The translations under genes and the position numbers were made by a program. From Prochlorococcus marinus str. GP2 (lineage in GTDB: Bacteria; Cyanobacteriota; Cyanobacteriia; PCC-6307; Cyanobiaceae): DNA of 64,000 nucleotides. Location of the stretch: NCBI RefSeq assembly GCF_000759885.1, contig NZ_JNAH01000003.1, forward strand, positions 310,001-374,000, written 5' to 3'. This document shows, piece by piece, positions 33,525-43,854 of the stretch. Position 1 is the first letter of the stretch. Every line of letters begins with the position of its first letter. Below the pieces are notes generated by a model. It saw only the letters and a list, made by a program, of their open reading frames with translations. It made no database searches and was not told the origin of the DNA.

Positions 33525-34892
33525 ATGTCTCACGAAATATTCATGCCTGCCTTGAGTTCTACTATGACAGAGGGCAAGATTGTGGAATGGTTGAAAAATC
33601 CAGGAGATAAAGTCGAAAGAGGTGAATCTGTCTTGGTTGTTGAATCTGACAAGGCAGATATGGATGTTGAATCTTTTCAAGATGGATATCTTGCGGCTGT
33701 TTTAATGCCTGCTGGCAGCACTGCACCCGTAGGAGAGACTATCGGTCTTATTGTAGAAAATGAGGATGAGATAGCTTCTGTTCAAGAACAAAATAAAGGA
33801 AAACAACCCGAAGTTTCTAGTTCGGATCAACTTGAATTGGTAAGTAATAAAACTGAAGAAAAACCTGTGATTCAAAGTGAAATTGTTGAAAAACAAGAAA
33901 AAGAAGTCGTATTAAAGAGTGAAAAGCCTGTACCATCTTTTAATACCGATCAAATTAATGCAGCTACAAGTAATGTTTCTTCGAGGGTGATTGCATCTCC
34001 AAGAGCTAAAAAACTTGCCTCTCAAATGGGCGTTGATTTAGCAAAGGTTCATGGATCCGGACCTCACGGAAGGATTCAAGCCGATGATATTTTAAAAGCT
34101 AATGGCCAACCAGTCTCTATACCATGGATAGGTGAAGGGGGTTCTCCTGCAAGTATACCTGGTGCAAATTTGGAAGTTGAAAGTAAACCAGAAACTTCAG
34201 GAAATAGTTTTGGTAATCCTGGAGAAACAGTTCAATTTAATACTCTTCAGAAAGCGGTAAATAAAAATATGGAATCTAGTTTAGAGGTGCCATGTTTTAG
34301 GGTGGGTTATTCCATTAACACAGATAAATTAGATAATTTCTACAAAAAAGTAAAACAGAACGGAGTTACTATGACTGCTTTACTAGTAAAGGCAGTTGCA
34401 AAGACACTAAAGAAACATCCTCAAGTTAACTCAAGTTTTTCAGAGAATGGAATTTCTTATCCAGAAAATATAAATATTGCTGTTGCTGTTGCGATGGAAG
34501 ATGGTGGACTAATAACTCCAGTTTTAAAAGAACCATGCAATACTGATTTATTTGAATTGTCAAGGGAATGGAAAGATCTCGTAAAAAGATCAAGATCAAA
34601 ACAATTAGAACCTGATGAATACTCAACGGGAACCTTCACTTTATCTAACCTTGGGATGTTTGGAGTTGATAGATTTGACGCAATTCTTCCTCCAGGAACC
34701 GGTGCTATTTTAGCCATAGCATCATCGAAACCAACCGTTGTTGCTAATAGTGATGGTTCAATATCTGTTAAAAAAATAATGCAAGTAAATCTAACAGCTG
34801 ATCATAGAGTGATCTATGGAGCTGATGGAGCTTCATTCTTAAAAGACTTGGCTTCCCTAATTGAAGATAAGCCAGAGACTCTTGTCTCCTAA
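33525..34892 (+). CDS. pdhC: pyruvate dehydrogenase E2, dihydrolipoamide acetyltransferase
   Basis: 455 aa. Single lipoyl domain (1-78) with the lipoylated lysine K43 in VVESDKADMDVE, acidic linker, peripheral subunit-binding domain (about 155-192, VIASPRAKKLASQMGVDLAK), and a catalytic acyltransferase domain. The active-site motif reads DHRVIYGADGASFL (H427): the usual HRxxDG aspartate is replaced by tyrosine, which I recall as usual in plastid and cyanobacterial E2. A TATAAT at 33430-33435 may be the promoter. Confidence 0.93.
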   Translation: MSHEIFMPALSSTMTEGKIVEWLKNPGDKVERGESVLVVESDKADMDVESFQDGYLAAVLMPAGSTAPVGETIGLIVENEDEIASVQEQNKGKQPEVSSSDQLELVSNKTEEKPVIQSEIVEKQEKEVVLKSEKPVPSFNTDQINAATSNVSSRVIASPRAKKLASQMGVDLAKVHGSGPHGRIQADDILKANGQPVSIPWIGEGGSPASIPGANLEVESKPETSGNSFGNPGETVQFNTLQKAVNKNMESSLEVPCFRVGYSINTDKLDNFYKKVKQNGVTMTALLVKAVAKTLKKHPQVNSSFSENGISYPENINIAVAVAMEDGGLITPVLKEPCNTDLFELSREWKDLVKRSRSKQLEPDEYSTGTFTLSNLGMFGVDRFDAILPPGTGAILAIASSKPTVVANSDGSISVKKIMQVNLTADHRVIYGADGASFLKDLASLIEDKPETLVS

Positions 34893-34898
34893 ATTTAA

Positions 34899-36035
34899 TT
34901 GATTTCTCAAATTAATAATGAAGAAAGAGATTATAAGCTTGAAGCTTATGATTATTTACTTGATCCTTCATTAATTGCTAGTAAACCTTCAGCAATTAGG
35001 CATGAATCAAGATTGATGATAGTTAGAAATAGTGTTTTAGAAGAAGACTGTTTAACTAATAAATTTACCAAGAATCTTTTAGATGAATTTAGAGAAGGTG
35101 ATCTTGTAATTGTAAATAATACTAAAGTTATGAAAGCTAGGTTAAAGGTTGAATTAGAAAATAAGACTTTAGTCGAATTACTAGTTTTAGAAAGATCCCA
35201 TGAATGTGTTTGGTTATGTTTGGCAAAGCCAGCAAAAAAGTTAAAAATAAATAGAAAATTAAAATTAAAATCTCCTTTGGCACAAGATATTAATTTGATT
35301 GTTGATGGAGTTGATGAAGAAACTGGAGGGAGATTTATTAAATTTCCGAAAAATATAACTTGTCTCAATTCAATGAATGAACTTCTTGATAAATACGGGA
35401 AAATCCCTCTTCCTCCTTATATAAAAAATTCCGAAGAAGAATCTTTTCATGAGAAAAGTTATCAAACTGAGTATGCAACAAATCCGGGGGCAGTTGCTGC
35501 ACCAACAGCTGGTTTACACTTAAGCAAAAGTCTTATTTCCAAATTAAAAAAAAAAGGCGTAATAATCTTACCGATAACTTTGCACGTGGGTTATGGAACA
35601 TTCAAACCAATTGATCAAGAAGATTTAAGTAACTTAAATCTTCACAAAGAATGGGTAAGTGTTAATAAGGAAGTAGTGGAGGAAATAAAAAGAATAAAGA
35701 AAACAGATAGAAAAATAATTGCTATCGGTACAACCAGCGTAAGAGCTCTAGAAAGTTGTTATTCTCACGAAATTAATGACTTTATTCCCATAGCTAAATA
35801 CGTAGATTTAGTAATTAAGCCAGGTTATAAATTTAAGGTAGTTGATGGATTATTAACTAATTTTCATCTCCCTAAAAGTTCATTATTACTTTTAGTAAGT
35901 GCAATGATTGGTAGGGAAAGATTATTAGAATTGTATAAAAAAGCCATAAAAGAAAAATTTAGATTCTTCTCTTATGGCGATGCTATGTATATTTCACCAG
36001 ACTCACTACTGGAGAAAAATAGATTTAGGCATTGA
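34899..36035 (+). CDS. queA: tRNA preQ1(34) S-adenosylmethionine ribosyltransferase-isomerase
   Basis: 378 aa, TTG start six bases after the pdhC stop. [20 protein letters not shown], the R-H-E-S-R-L-M motif, [13 protein letters not shown], then [43 protein letters not shown] and [19 protein letters not shown] are canonical. It forms epoxyqueuosine in tRNA. The 3' end overlaps the convergent cysK gene by 11 bases. Confidence 0.95.
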   Translation: MISQINNEERDYKLEAYDYLLDPSLIASKPSAIRHESRLMIVRNSVLEEDCLTNKFTKNLLDEFREGDLVIVNNTKVMKARLKVELENKTLVELLVLERSHECVWLCLAKPAKKLKINRKLKLKSPLAQDINLIVDGVDEETGGRFIKFPKNITCLNSMNELLDKYGKIPLPPYIKNSEEESFHEKSYQTEYATNPGAVAAPTAGLHLSKSLISKLKKKGVIILPITLHVGYGTFKPIDQEDLSNLNLHKEWVSVNKEVVEEIKRIKKTDRKIIAIGTTSVRALESCYSHEINDFIPIAKYVDLVIKPGYKFKVVDGLLTNFHLPKSSLLLLVSAMIGRERLLELYKKAIKEKFRFFSYGDAMYISPDSLLEKNRFRH

Positions 36036-37011
36036 CTGGTTCTTGAATGATTCCGCTTGGAACTTCAGTAAACATAATTGATGATAAATACCTCTCTGCT
36101 AAATCAGGCAGAACAACTACAATTGTCTTCCCAGCATATTCATCTTGTTCAGCTAATCTAACAGCAGCAGCAGCGGCAGCCCCACAAGATATTCCTACTA
36201 ATAGACCTTCCTCTTTAGCTAACCTAAGAGCCATCTCGATTGATTCCTCATTTGTTACTTGTTCGACCTTATCAACAATTGATAAATCAAGGTTCTTAGG
36301 AATAAATCCTGCTCCAATTCCTTGGATTTTATGTGGTCCGGATTTAACCTCTTCTCCATTCATTGTCTGTGTAATAACAGGACTGTGTGATGGTTCTACA
36401 GCTACAGAAGTAATATTCTTGCCCTTCTCTTGCTTAATGTATCTTGAAACTCCTGTAATTGTGCCGCCAGTTCCAACCCCTGCAACTAGGACATCAATTT
36501 CACCATCGCAATCATCCCAGATTTCTGGTCCAGTAGTTTTGAAATGAATTTCTGGGTTTGCTGGATTATCAAATTGACCTGGCATGAAATATTGAGATGG
36601 ATTACTTTCTGCAATTTCTTTAGCCTTAGCTATTGCTCCAGGCATACCTTTTGATGCCTCTGTTAAAACAATTTCAGCACCCAACACTGCCATAACCCTT
36701 CTTCTTTCAATTGACATGGATTCTGGCATTGTAAGGATGAGCTTATAACCTCTTGCTGAAGCAGTAAAAGCTAGAGCAATTCCTGTATTACCAGAAGTTG
36801 GCTCAACAATAGTTTTGTCTTTTGTAAGTTTCCCACTTTTCTCGGCATCCCAGATCATGTTTGCTCCGATCCTACATTTGACACTATAAGCGGGGTTTCT
36901 ACCTTCAATTTTTGCAAGTACTGTAGCTTTCGCGTTTTTAGTAACTGATTTTAATTTTACTAATGGAGTGTTTCCAATAGCAAAACTGTTGTCCTCATAA
37001 ATTTTTGCCAT
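36025..37011 (-). CDS. cysK: cysteine synthase (O-acetylserine thiol-lyase)
   Basis: 328 aa fold-type II PLP enzyme. The PLP lysine K45 lies in [27 protein letters not shown] binds the substrate carboxylate, [15 protein letters not shown] binds PLP phosphate, and [12 protein letters not shown] and [15 protein letters not shown] are conserved. It makes cysteine from O-acetylserine and sulfide. It heads a sulfur amino-acid block with the two following PLP genes on the same strand. Confidence 0.95.
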   Translation of the reverse strand: MAKIYEDNSFAIGNTPLVKLKSVTKNAKATVLAKIEGRNPAYSVKCRIGANMIWDAEKSGKLTKDKTIVEPTSGNTGIALAFTASARGYKLILTMPESMSIERRRVMAVLGAEIVLTEASKGMPGAIAKAKEIAESNPSQYFMPGQFDNPANPEIHFKTTGPEIWDDCDGEIDVLVAGVGTGGTITGVSRYIKQEKGKNITSVAVEPSHSPVITQTMNGEEVKSGPHKIQGIGAGFIPKNLDLSIVDKVEQVTNEESIEMALRLAKEEGLLVGISCGAAAAAAVRLAEQDEYAGKTIVVVLPDLAERYLSSIMFTEVPSGIIQEPVNA

Positions 37012-37095
37012 TTATATATTGAGAAAATATATATTAATACTAACTATTATTTAGAAAAAGAGTATATAAGTTTCTATACGGTAAATACTAGGAAT

Positions 37096-38565
37096 TTAGA
37101 AATTATTTAGTGCTTCAGAAAAGTTTTTCCATAATTGATCTTGGTCTTCTAATCCAACTGATACTCTAATAAGGTGCGAGGGTACACCAAAACTTTCAGC
37201 CCAGTCCAACTCGTCATAATGAGCTAGTAAAACATAAGGACAAACTAGAGTAAATTTTGTACCTAAACTAGGTCCTTTAGATACTTTTAGAGAATCATAA
37301 AATTTTTTAGCTTTGTTCAATCCTCCATTTAATTCAAACGATAATAAGCAGCCGTATCCCCCATTAGAAGTAAGTAAAGAATTAAAATTTGGACAATTTT
37401 CAGGATGGAAAATATTTTTAATCTCGCTATGAGTCTCTAATCTTTTTTTTAATTCTAAACATGCTTTATTTTGTTCAAAAACTCTTTGATTTACATCTCT
37501 ACTAACTTTCTCTAGATAAACTATATCTCCATCGGAAAGTATTGGAATATTAATCTCGTTTAATGCATTTCTAAACTGATCAATCCATTTGCTTTTTGGA
37601 TTTAGTATTAATGATCCGGCAAGAATATCACCACTACCTGAAAAAATTTTTGTAAGTGAAGTAAAAACTATATCTGCATGTTCTATGGAATTTATATTTA
37701 AATTCGAACCAATTGTATCGTCAACAATTAACGGAATATTTAGCTTTTTTGCAATTTTTGAAATTTTTTTAATGTTTACACATTTGAGCATTGGATTACT
37801 TGGAAGTTCAATAATTAATGCTGATGGATTTATTCTTTTGATTTCTAATTCAATATCCGCGCAATTTTCTTCTGTAATTAACTTTGCTCCGTGAAAGATT
37901 TTCATTGGTAATTTAAGTACATCTACATATGGAAAACCAACTTGGAGTGTTGGTTTAGCTGGAAATAATTTATATATGATTTCCAATGATGTATGCAATG
38001 CAGACATTCCAGATGAAGTTAAGTGAATTTCATTAGAGTCAATTTTTGTAGATTTAGAAATTCTATTTTTTATTCTTTGAGAACATTCATTTACGTAAGA
38101 TTTTGGAGGGCAATCTTCAAGACCTAGTTCTATAGCGGCAGCTCTTGAAGATAGACCAAGACCAGTATGTTGCCAAAAATATTTTGCATAAATACTTCCT
38201 TCTTTTTCAGTTATTAAGAAAGCTAAATTATTTCTTTTTTCTATTAACGAGAATTGTTCAGAAGTATTTCTATCAATGTATTTTTTAGCTTTAAAAGCTA
38301 TTCTTTCATTCGGATATGGCCAGATACTTTTATTGTTGTAGTAATTTTGTTTTTTTACTTTTTCGCATAATCTTTTCACTATGGGGTTTAGCCCGAATCG
38401 TGGGTAAATGGACTTCAATAAATTCATGCATTCTTGATCTTTTTCCTCGTAATTTATTACATCATTCCAAGTTGGTAATGCTACAGAAACTGCATGAATA
38501 CTATCAGGAATTGCATATCCCAACTCTAAATTTTTCCATATAGGTTTTTTAAGTAAATCTCTCAA
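37096..38565 (-). CDS. cystathionine gamma-synthase-family PLP enzyme with N-terminal extension
   Basis: 489 aa, about 100 longer than MetB. The Cys/Met-metabolism core starts near residue 150: LTSSGMSALHTSLEI, IELPSNPML, VDDTIGSNLN and the PLP lysine in FTSLTKIFSGSGDILAGSL. The first 150 residues (AVSVALPTWNDVINYEEKDQ) form an extra region. This recalls the fungal Str2 type of cystathionine gamma-synthase. It lies three bases after metB, so the two are co-translated. Substrate uncertain. Confidence 0.82.
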   Translation of the reverse strand: MRDLLKKPIWKNLELGYAIPDSIHAVSVALPTWNDVINYEEKDQECMNLLKSIYPRFGLNPIVKRLCEKVKKQNYYNNKSIWPYPNERIAFKAKKYIDRNTSEQFSLIEKRNNLAFLITEKEGSIYAKYFWQHTGLGLSSRAAAIELGLEDCPPKSYVNECSQRIKNRISKSTKIDSNEIHLTSSGMSALHTSLEIIYKLFPAKPTLQVGFPYVDVLKLPMKIFHGAKLITEENCADIELEIKRINPSALIIELPSNPMLKCVNIKKISKIAKKLNIPLIVDDTIGSNLNINSIEHADIVFTSLTKIFSGSGDILAGSLILNPKSKWIDQFRNALNEINIPILSDGDIVYLEKVSRDVNQRVFEQNKACLELKKRLETHSEIKNIFHPENCPNFNSLLTSNGGYGCLLSFELNGGLNKAKKFYDSLKVSKGPSLGTKFTLVCPYVLLAHYDELDWAESFGVPSHLIRVSVGLEDQDQLWKNFSEALNNF

Positions 38566-38568
38566 TTT

Positions 38569-39732
38569 TCAGAATTTATTTAAAGCAAATAAAATGTCCG
38601 AGATTAAATCGTTTGTATCTTCACATCCAATTGATAATCTGACAAGAGCATCATCTATCCCTAGTAGATTTTTTGTTTTGTCATCAACAGAAGCATGAGT
38701 CATCGTTGCAGGGTGACAAATTAAACTTTCAACTCCTCCAAGGCTTTCTGCTAGAGAGAAATATTTGAGAGATTTGCAAAATTTAAAAGTATCCTCTTTA
38801 TTTAAATTTAATTTTAGGGTGATCATTGAACCTCCAGATTTCATTTGCGATTTTGCTAAATTAAATTGCGGATGCTCTTGATTAAAAGGGTAAATTACTT
38901 TACTAATAATTTTATGATTACTTAATTCTTCAGAAATAAATTCTGCACTTTTAGTTTGTTGTTCGATTCTTAAAGGAAGAGTTTTTACTCCTCTCGTAAT
39001 GAGCCAACTATCAAAAGGAGATGGTTGAAGCCCGAGAGCTTTTTGAGAGAAAAGCATCTTACTATTCCATTCCTCATTATTTGTAAGTACTGCTCCGCCA
39101 AGTGCGTCACTATGTCCATTAATGAATTTTGTGGTGCTTACAACCGATAGTGTTGCACCAAGGTCCAATGGTTTTTGAATAAGCGCTGTAGAAAATGTGT
39201 TGTCTACAACTACTGGTATTTCGAGTTTATTCGCTTCATCACAAATCGCTTTAATATCGAGTACCTTCAAAAGTGGATTAGTTGGACTTTCTAGCCATAT
39301 CAAGGTTGGCTCGAAGTTTGAAATCTTTTTGAAATTATCTTCGTTTGTAAAATCTGTGTATAAAACTTCTAGTCCAAATTTCTTGAAAACTTTTTCGAAC
39401 ATCCTCACTGTACAACCATAGAGATTTGACTCGCAGAGTATCTTGTCACCTGATTTTAATGTTGATGAAATTGCAGTTACCGCACTAATTCCAGATCCAA
39501 AAACTGTACAGTATTTAGAGTCTTCTATTGATTTAAGGACACTTTCTAGAATTCTAAAGTTTGGATTGCCTGATCTTGTGTAGTCGAAATTATCTTTATT
39601 TCCATGTTTGAAAGTAGATGTAGAAAAAATAGGAGGCATAACGCATCCGGTTCTTTCTGCAAATGTTTCCCCATGGTGAATAGATAAGGTCTTAAAACCT
39701 GGTTTTTTTGTATTATTTTCCTTATTTCCCAT
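38569..39732 (-). CDS. metB: cystathionine gamma-synthase or gamma-lyase
   Basis: 387 aa. PPIFSTSTFKHGNKDNFDYT with Y51-T-R-S-G-N-P, FGSGISAVTAISSTLKSGDK, WLESPTNPLLKVLDI and VDNTFSTALIQKPLDLGA, with the PLP lysine K202 in VVSTTKFINGHSDALGG. The C-terminal SLGGVESLICHPATMTHASV is typical. It joins O-acyl-homoserine and cysteine to cystathionine; MetC-like cleavage cannot be excluded from sequence alone. Confidence 0.88.
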   Translation of the reverse strand: MGNKENNTKKPGFKTLSIHHGETFAERTGCVMPPIFSTSTFKHGNKDNFDYTRSGNPNFRILESVLKSIEDSKYCTVFGSGISAVTAISSTLKSGDKILCESNLYGCTVRMFEKVFKKFGLEVLYTDFTNEDNFKKISNFEPTLIWLESPTNPLLKVLDIKAICDEANKLEIPVVVDNTFSTALIQKPLDLGATLSVVSTTKFINGHSDALGGAVLTNNEEWNSKMLFSQKALGLQPSPFDSWLITRGVKTLPLRIEQQTKSAEFISEELSNHKIISKVIYPFNQEHPQFNLAKSQMKSGGSMITLKLNLNKEDTFKFCKSLKYFSLAESLGGVESLICHPATMTHASVDDKTKNLLGIDDALVRLSIGCEDTNDLISDILFALNKF

Positions 39733-39755
39733 TATTTTTAAAAATAAGAATTAAA

Positions 39756-39789
39756 TTAAATCTCTCATTAAAAAAAATGAGAGATTTAA
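39756..39789 (-). terminator. Rho-independent terminator of rpsD
   Basis: AAATCTCTCATT (39758-39769) pairs perfectly with AATGAGAGATTT (39776-39787) around an A-rich loop, 20 bases after the rpsD stop on the minus strand. T/A runs flank both sides. It separates rpsD from metB. Confidence 0.8.
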
Positions 39790-39809
39790 TAATCCAAAGA
39801 AAAGTAGTA

Positions 39810-40418
39810 TTAAACTTTTCTTGAATAATATTCAACAACTAGTAGTTCGTTTATTTCAAGAGCCACCCACTCTCTATCGCATTTCCCATTTATTTTCCCC
39901 GTTAATTTAGGTTTGTCTAAATCAAGATGAGGTGGGACATTTGCTAAACCAGGGAATTCTATATTACCTTCTACAAGTTTTTTGCTTGCTTTGTTTTCTT
40001 TAATTCCGATTACATCGCCTGATTTGCATTGATAACCAGCAATATCAAGAACCTTTCCATTAACGGTTACATGACCATGATTTACTAATTGTCTTGAACC
40101 TGGAATGGTACCTCCAAAACCTAATCTAAAACAAACATTATCAAGTCTGTTTTCTAAAAGTCTTAGTAGGTTAGTTCCTGTAGATCCTTCTTGAGCTCTA
40201 GCTTTTTTTACATAACGTACTAGTTGTTTTTCAGAAACTCCATAATTAAACCTAAGTTTCTGCTTTTCTTCTAGACGAATTGCATATTCTGATCGCTTGC
40301 GACGGGCTTGGCCGTGCTGACCTGGAGGATTAGACTTCTTTGAAGCTTTCCTGGTGAGACCTGGTAGTTCTCCCAAGCGACGCGTAACCCTTAATCTGGG
40401 GCCGCGGTATCTTGACAT
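39810..40418 (-). CDS. rpsD: 30S ribosomal protein S4
   Basis: 202 aa. [34 protein letters not shown]-like motif, and the S4 RNA-binding domain [40 protein letters not shown]. The end is [17 protein letters not shown]. It binds 16S rRNA early in small-subunit assembly. Base composition is richer in GC than the neighbours, as expected for a highly expressed gene. Confidence 0.97.
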   Translation of the reverse strand: MSRYRGPRLRVTRRLGELPGLTRKASKKSNPPGQHGQARRKRSEYAIRLEEKQKLRFNYGVSEKQLVRYVKKARAQEGSTGTNLLRLLENRLDNVCFRLGFGGTIPGSRQLVNHGHVTVNGKVLDIAGYQCKSGDVIGIKENKASKKLVEGNIEFPGLANVPPHLDLDKPKLTGKINGKCDREWVALEINELLVVEYYSRKV

Positions 40419-40513
40419 AATTTTAAATTAAATAGAAAATTGCAATAAATTGGATAATTGATTAAATTCAATTAAACTAGTTACTACTGGAAATACTATT
40501 TTACATCATTAAA

Positions 40514-40750
40514 GTGTTCAAAACTATTAATAAATCAATTTCTTCTATACTTCTTTTTATGATTTCGTTCTATCAAAAGTGGTTTTCTCCTTTTTTCGGA
40601 CCAAGATGTAGATTTATTCCAAGTTGCAGCTCTTATGGATACGAAGCAATTACAAGACATGGTCCTTGGAAGGGAGGGTGGTTAACTTTAAGAAGATTAA
40701 GCAGATGTCATCCTTTTACTCCCTGTGGATGCGACCCTGTACCTGATTAA
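40514..40750 (+). CDS. yidD: membrane protein insertion efficiency factor YidD
   Basis: 78 aa, GTG start. The YidD signature is complete: ISFYQKWFSPFFGPRCRFIP, SCSSYGYEAITRHGPWKGGW, LTLRRLSRCHPF and CGCDPVP. It assists YidC-dependent membrane insertion. Six bases before the glutaredoxin-like gene, same strand. Confidence 0.94.
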   Translation: MFKTINKSISSILLFMISFYQKWFSPFFGPRCRFIPSCSSYGYEAITRHGPWKGGWLTLRRLSRCHPFTPCGCDPVPD

Positions 40751-40755
40751 ATAGA

Positions 40756-41058
40756 ATGAAAATATTTATTTTTGTTAGGCAGGGATGTTGCCTTTGTGAT
40801 TCACTAAAAAACAAACTGGCAAAAATAAATCTTAATGAGTTATTCCCCAATCTAGAGGAGCTTAAAGAAATTGATATTGATAGGGTTGATTTATATCAAG
40901 ATAAATATAAAAAATATGATTATGAAGTACCTGTTATTGCTGTTGAAGGAATTAGTTCCAAGGAAATAATAGAATTGCCTCGCATTTCTCCAAGATTAAA
41001 AGATGATCAGTTAAAGAATTGGTTTCAAAAAAATATTAATACTTTTCTTAAGAAATAA
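40756..41058 (+). CDS. glutaredoxin-like protein (DUF836)
   Basis: 100 aa thioredoxin fold. KIFIFVRQGCCLCDSLKNKL has the C-x-x-C-type site (CCLCD) after the first strand; DYEVPVIAVEG carries the cis-proline. Conserved cyanobacterial member of the glutaredoxin-like DUF836 family. Probably a thiol-disulfide redox protein. It sits between yidD and murE in one apparent operon. Confidence 0.85.
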   Translation: MKIFIFVRQGCCLCDSLKNKLAKINLNELFPNLEELKEIDIDRVDLYQDKYKKYDYEVPVIAVEGISSKEIIELPRISPRLKDDQLKNWFQKNINTFLKK

Positions 41059-41066
41059 CTTTTTAT

Positions 41067-42611
41067 ATGAGATCTATAAAATTATATAAACTTTTAGATT
41101 TGGTAGGAATTATTCCTTCATTAGATTTAATCGATCATGAAATCAATAATATTTCCTTTAATTCTAAAGAAGTACAAAAAGGAACTTTATTTTTAGGTAT
41201 GTCTGGTTTAAATGTTGATGGAGGAAAATATTGTATTGAGGCAATTGAAAATGGCGCAGAGGCCGCCATTATTGGCCCTGCTGCAAAACAGAAAATTGGA
41301 TCTATTGATCGAGAAAGGATTTTGGTTATAGAGGATAATTTAGATTATATTTTTGGTCAAATAGTCGCTGAGTTTTGGAATAGGCCTTCAAGAAAACTTA
41401 AACTTATTGGTGTTACGGGTACAAATGGAAAAACGACGATTACTTTTTTATTGGAATATCTTTTAAAAAAATTAGGAAAAAAAACTGCATTATTTGGGAC
41501 CTTATTCAATAGATGGCCTGGCTACTCTGAAGTGGCTTCTCATACAACTGATTTCGCTGATAAACTTCAAAAGAAATTAAATGCTGCTGTTGAGGCAGAA
41601 TCTGAATTCGCGATATTAGAGGTAAGTTCACATTCTATTGCTCAAAACAGGATATCAGGCTGCGAATTTGAGGCGGCTATTTTTACCAATTTAACTCAAG
41701 ATCATCTTGATTATCACTCAGATATGGAATCTTATTTTCAAACAAAAAGAAAATTATTTTTCCCACCTTACTTAATAGAAAAGGATGGAATTTCTGTATT
41801 AAATCACGATGACCCTTGGATATCTAAATTATCATCTGATCTTGAAAAAGGATCTTCATTAGTCTCGACAAAATTTACTGACAGTGAATTTGAAAATGAT
41901 GATTTTTTTTTCGTAACAGAAAAAAAATTTACTGATAATGGCTCAACCTGCATTTTTCATACACCCAAGGAAAAAATTAAACTTTTTGTTCCACTTGTTG
42001 GTGAATTTAATTTAATGAATGCGATTCAAGCGATAACAATTTTGTATAAACTTAATTTTTCTTTAAAAGATTTATCAAAGTTAATACAATCTTTTCCTGG
42101 TGCTCCTGGGCGAATGGAGAAAATAGAAATTGGTAATGATAACGTTTCAAGATCACTTCCAACAGTAATTGTTGATTATGCCCATACGCCTGATGGATTA
42201 AAAAAAGTTTTGCAATCAATTAAAAAACTTTGTACGGGAAAACTCATAACTGTTTTTGGCTGTGGTGGAGATCGAGATTGTAGTAAAAGGTCTTTAATGG
42301 GATCAATAGCTGAAGAGTTTTCTGATAAACTTTTTATAACATCAGATAATCCAAGATCAGAAGAACCGCAAAAGATAGTAAATAATATTTTGATGGGTAT
42401 TAAAAAAAGAGAAAAAGTAACAATTGAGATTGATAGATTTAAAGCAATAAATGAATCTATTAAATTTGCCAATAAAGAAGATATTGTTTTAATTGCAGGA
42501 AAAGGACATGAAGACTACCAAATTCTCAATAATAAAGTTATTAATTTTGATGATAGAAAAATAGCTTATAAATTATTAAAAGAAAAAAGTAATCTCAATA
42601 AAATTTCCTAA
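41067..42611 (+). CDS. murE: UDP-MurNAc-tripeptide synthetase (meso-DAP adding)
   Basis: 514 aa. ATP P-loop GVTGTNGKTTITFLLEYLL near 113, EVSSHSIAQNRISGCEFEAA, FTNLTQDHLDYHSDMESYF with the carbamylated lysine region, VDYAHTPDGL, FGCGGDRD, and the meso-diaminopimelate signature DNPRSEEP. The end has GKGHEDYQI. It adds meso-DAP to UDP-MurNAc-Ala-Glu in the cytoplasm. Confidence 0.96.
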   Translation: MRSIKLYKLLDLVGIIPSLDLIDHEINNISFNSKEVQKGTLFLGMSGLNVDGGKYCIEAIENGAEAAIIGPAAKQKIGSIDRERILVIEDNLDYIFGQIVAEFWNRPSRKLKLIGVTGTNGKTTITFLLEYLLKKLGKKTALFGTLFNRWPGYSEVASHTTDFADKLQKKLNAAVEAESEFAILEVSSHSIAQNRISGCEFEAAIFTNLTQDHLDYHSDMESYFQTKRKLFFPPYLIEKDGISVLNHDDPWISKLSSDLEKGSSLVSTKFTDSEFENDDFFFVTEKKFTDNGSTCIFHTPKEKIKLFVPLVGEFNLMNAIQAITILYKLNFSLKDLSKLIQSFPGAPGRMEKIEIGNDNVSRSLPTVIVDYAHTPDGLKKVLQSIKKLCTGKLITVFGCGGDRDCSKRSLMGSIAEEFSDKLFITSDNPRSEEPQKIVNNILMGIKKREKVTIEIDRFKAINESIKFANKEDIVLIAGKGHEDYQILNNKVINFDDRKIAYKLLKEKSNLNKIS

Positions 42612-42682
42612 TCAAATAAGAAAGATCTTTACGCAAATCACAAGAAAAGTTTCTTAGAATAAATAGAGTTATTTTTAATAAA

Positions 42683-43387
42683 ATGAAAGGCTTAGCCTTA
42701 GTTGTAGGCGCAGGTGGAATTGGAACGCAAATAGCTAAAGATCTGAGTGAAAGTGAAAAAGATTTAGATGTTGTTTTGTGTGGAAGAAAAAGTGAATTTA
42801 ATTCTTTTTGGGAATTGGACATAGAGGATTCTCAATCCCTTTTGCAGTTAAAAAATAAAATATCAAATCATCCTTCAAAATTAAGATTAGTCATTAACGC
42901 TACAGGAAGACTTCATAGTGATTCTCTTCAACCAGAGAAAAGATTACAACATCTTGATAAAAAAAATATGATTGAAAGTTTTTCAATAAATGCCTTTTCG
43001 CCTATTTTATTAGCTAAAACTATTGAAGAATTTATACCAAAAGATCTTGATTTTAATTTTGCAAGTATAAGTGCAAGAGTGGGAAGCATTGGAGATAATC
43101 AAACTGGAGGTTGGTATTCATATAGAGCTGCAAAATCTGCCCAAAATCAGTTTTTTAAATCTTTAAGTATTGAATGGGCTAGACGTTTCCCTAGGGCTAC
43201 TATCACATTGCTTCATCCAGGAACAGTAGATACTGATTTATCTAGACCTTTTCATAAATTTGTTCCAGAACATAAATTATTTAGTAAAGAAAAATCTGCC
43301 CAATTTTTGATCAATATTATTAAAAATCAATCACCAGAATCTACAGGAAAATTTATTGCATGGGACAGTTCAGAGATACCTTGGTAA
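42683..43387 (+). CDS. short-chain dehydrogenase/reductase
   Basis: 234 aa Rossmann protein. The nucleotide motif is GLALVVGAGGIGTQIAKDL (GxxxGxG variant GAGGIG), NATG is the N-A-G strand, FASISARVGSIGDNQTGGW holds the catalytic serine, and YSYRAAKSAQNQF the Y-x-x-x-K (Y-R-A-A-K). LHPGTVDTDLSRPF is the PG motif after the active site. This resembles CsgA-like SDRs. Substrate unknown. Confidence 0.86.
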   Translation: MKGLALVVGAGGIGTQIAKDLSESEKDLDVVLCGRKSEFNSFWELDIEDSQSLLQLKNKISNHPSKLRLVINATGRLHSDSLQPEKRLQHLDKKNMIESFSINAFSPILLAKTIEEFIPKDLDFNFASISARVGSIGDNQTGGWYSYRAAKSAQNQFFKSLSIEWARRFPRATITLLHPGTVDTDLSRPFHKFVPEHKLFSKEKSAQFLINIIKNQSPESTGKFIAWDSSEIPW

Positions 43388-43553
43388 AAAAATCTTTTTT
43401 TATATTAAATAAGGCTGATTGATACAGATTTTTGGGATCTGTTGCTTCAAAAAGAAAAACTTGAAGAAAATATTACTTTATAAATAATATTTTGGAAGAC
43501 TTAGAAATATTTACTAAATAAAGCATCATAGGAACTTCTACTAGTACCCAACT

Positions 43554-43706
43554 ATGGTAGCCAAAGCAGCTCCTGAATTAACACCAAAAAGAGTTATCGA
43601 TACAGCTACTGTGAGTTCAAAAAAGTTTGAAGCGGCTATCATCGAGCCTGGACAGGAAATAGAATACTTTTGTCTAAAAAACTTCATTGAAAAAGCAGTT
43701 AAATAA
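43554..43706 (+). CDS. small conserved-looking protein, 50 aa
   Basis: ATG at 43554, TAA at 43704. It reads MVAKAAPELTPKRVIDTATV, then SSKKFEAAIIEPGQEIEYFC and LKNFIEKAVK. The codon use and beta-like EAAIIEPGQEIEYF segment look genuine. Function unknown. The flanks (43388-43553 and 43707-43854) hold nothing else that I can support. Confidence 0.55.
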   Translation: MVAKAAPELTPKRVIDTATVSSKKFEAAIIEPGQEIEYFCLKNFIEKAVK

Positions 43707-43854
43707 AAAATAAAAAGAGTCTGTATTATTAATGGAATTGAAATTAAGATTATATGAATAGGATTTTGTAATATAGATTTTGATTGAACAAAGAATAATA
43801 AAAAGACTGTAAGAATTAAAAAAACAACGAATAACTTTTTCTTAAATTATTTAG

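Noticed and set aside
34426-34717. Minus-strand frames inside pdhC
   Set aside because: Shadow frames of a well-supported catalytic domain on the plus strand.
43401-43483. Short frame IDTDFWDLLLQKEKLEENITL before the 50-aa gene
   Set aside because: No usable start codon and only about 21 residues; could be a relic but cannot be supported.
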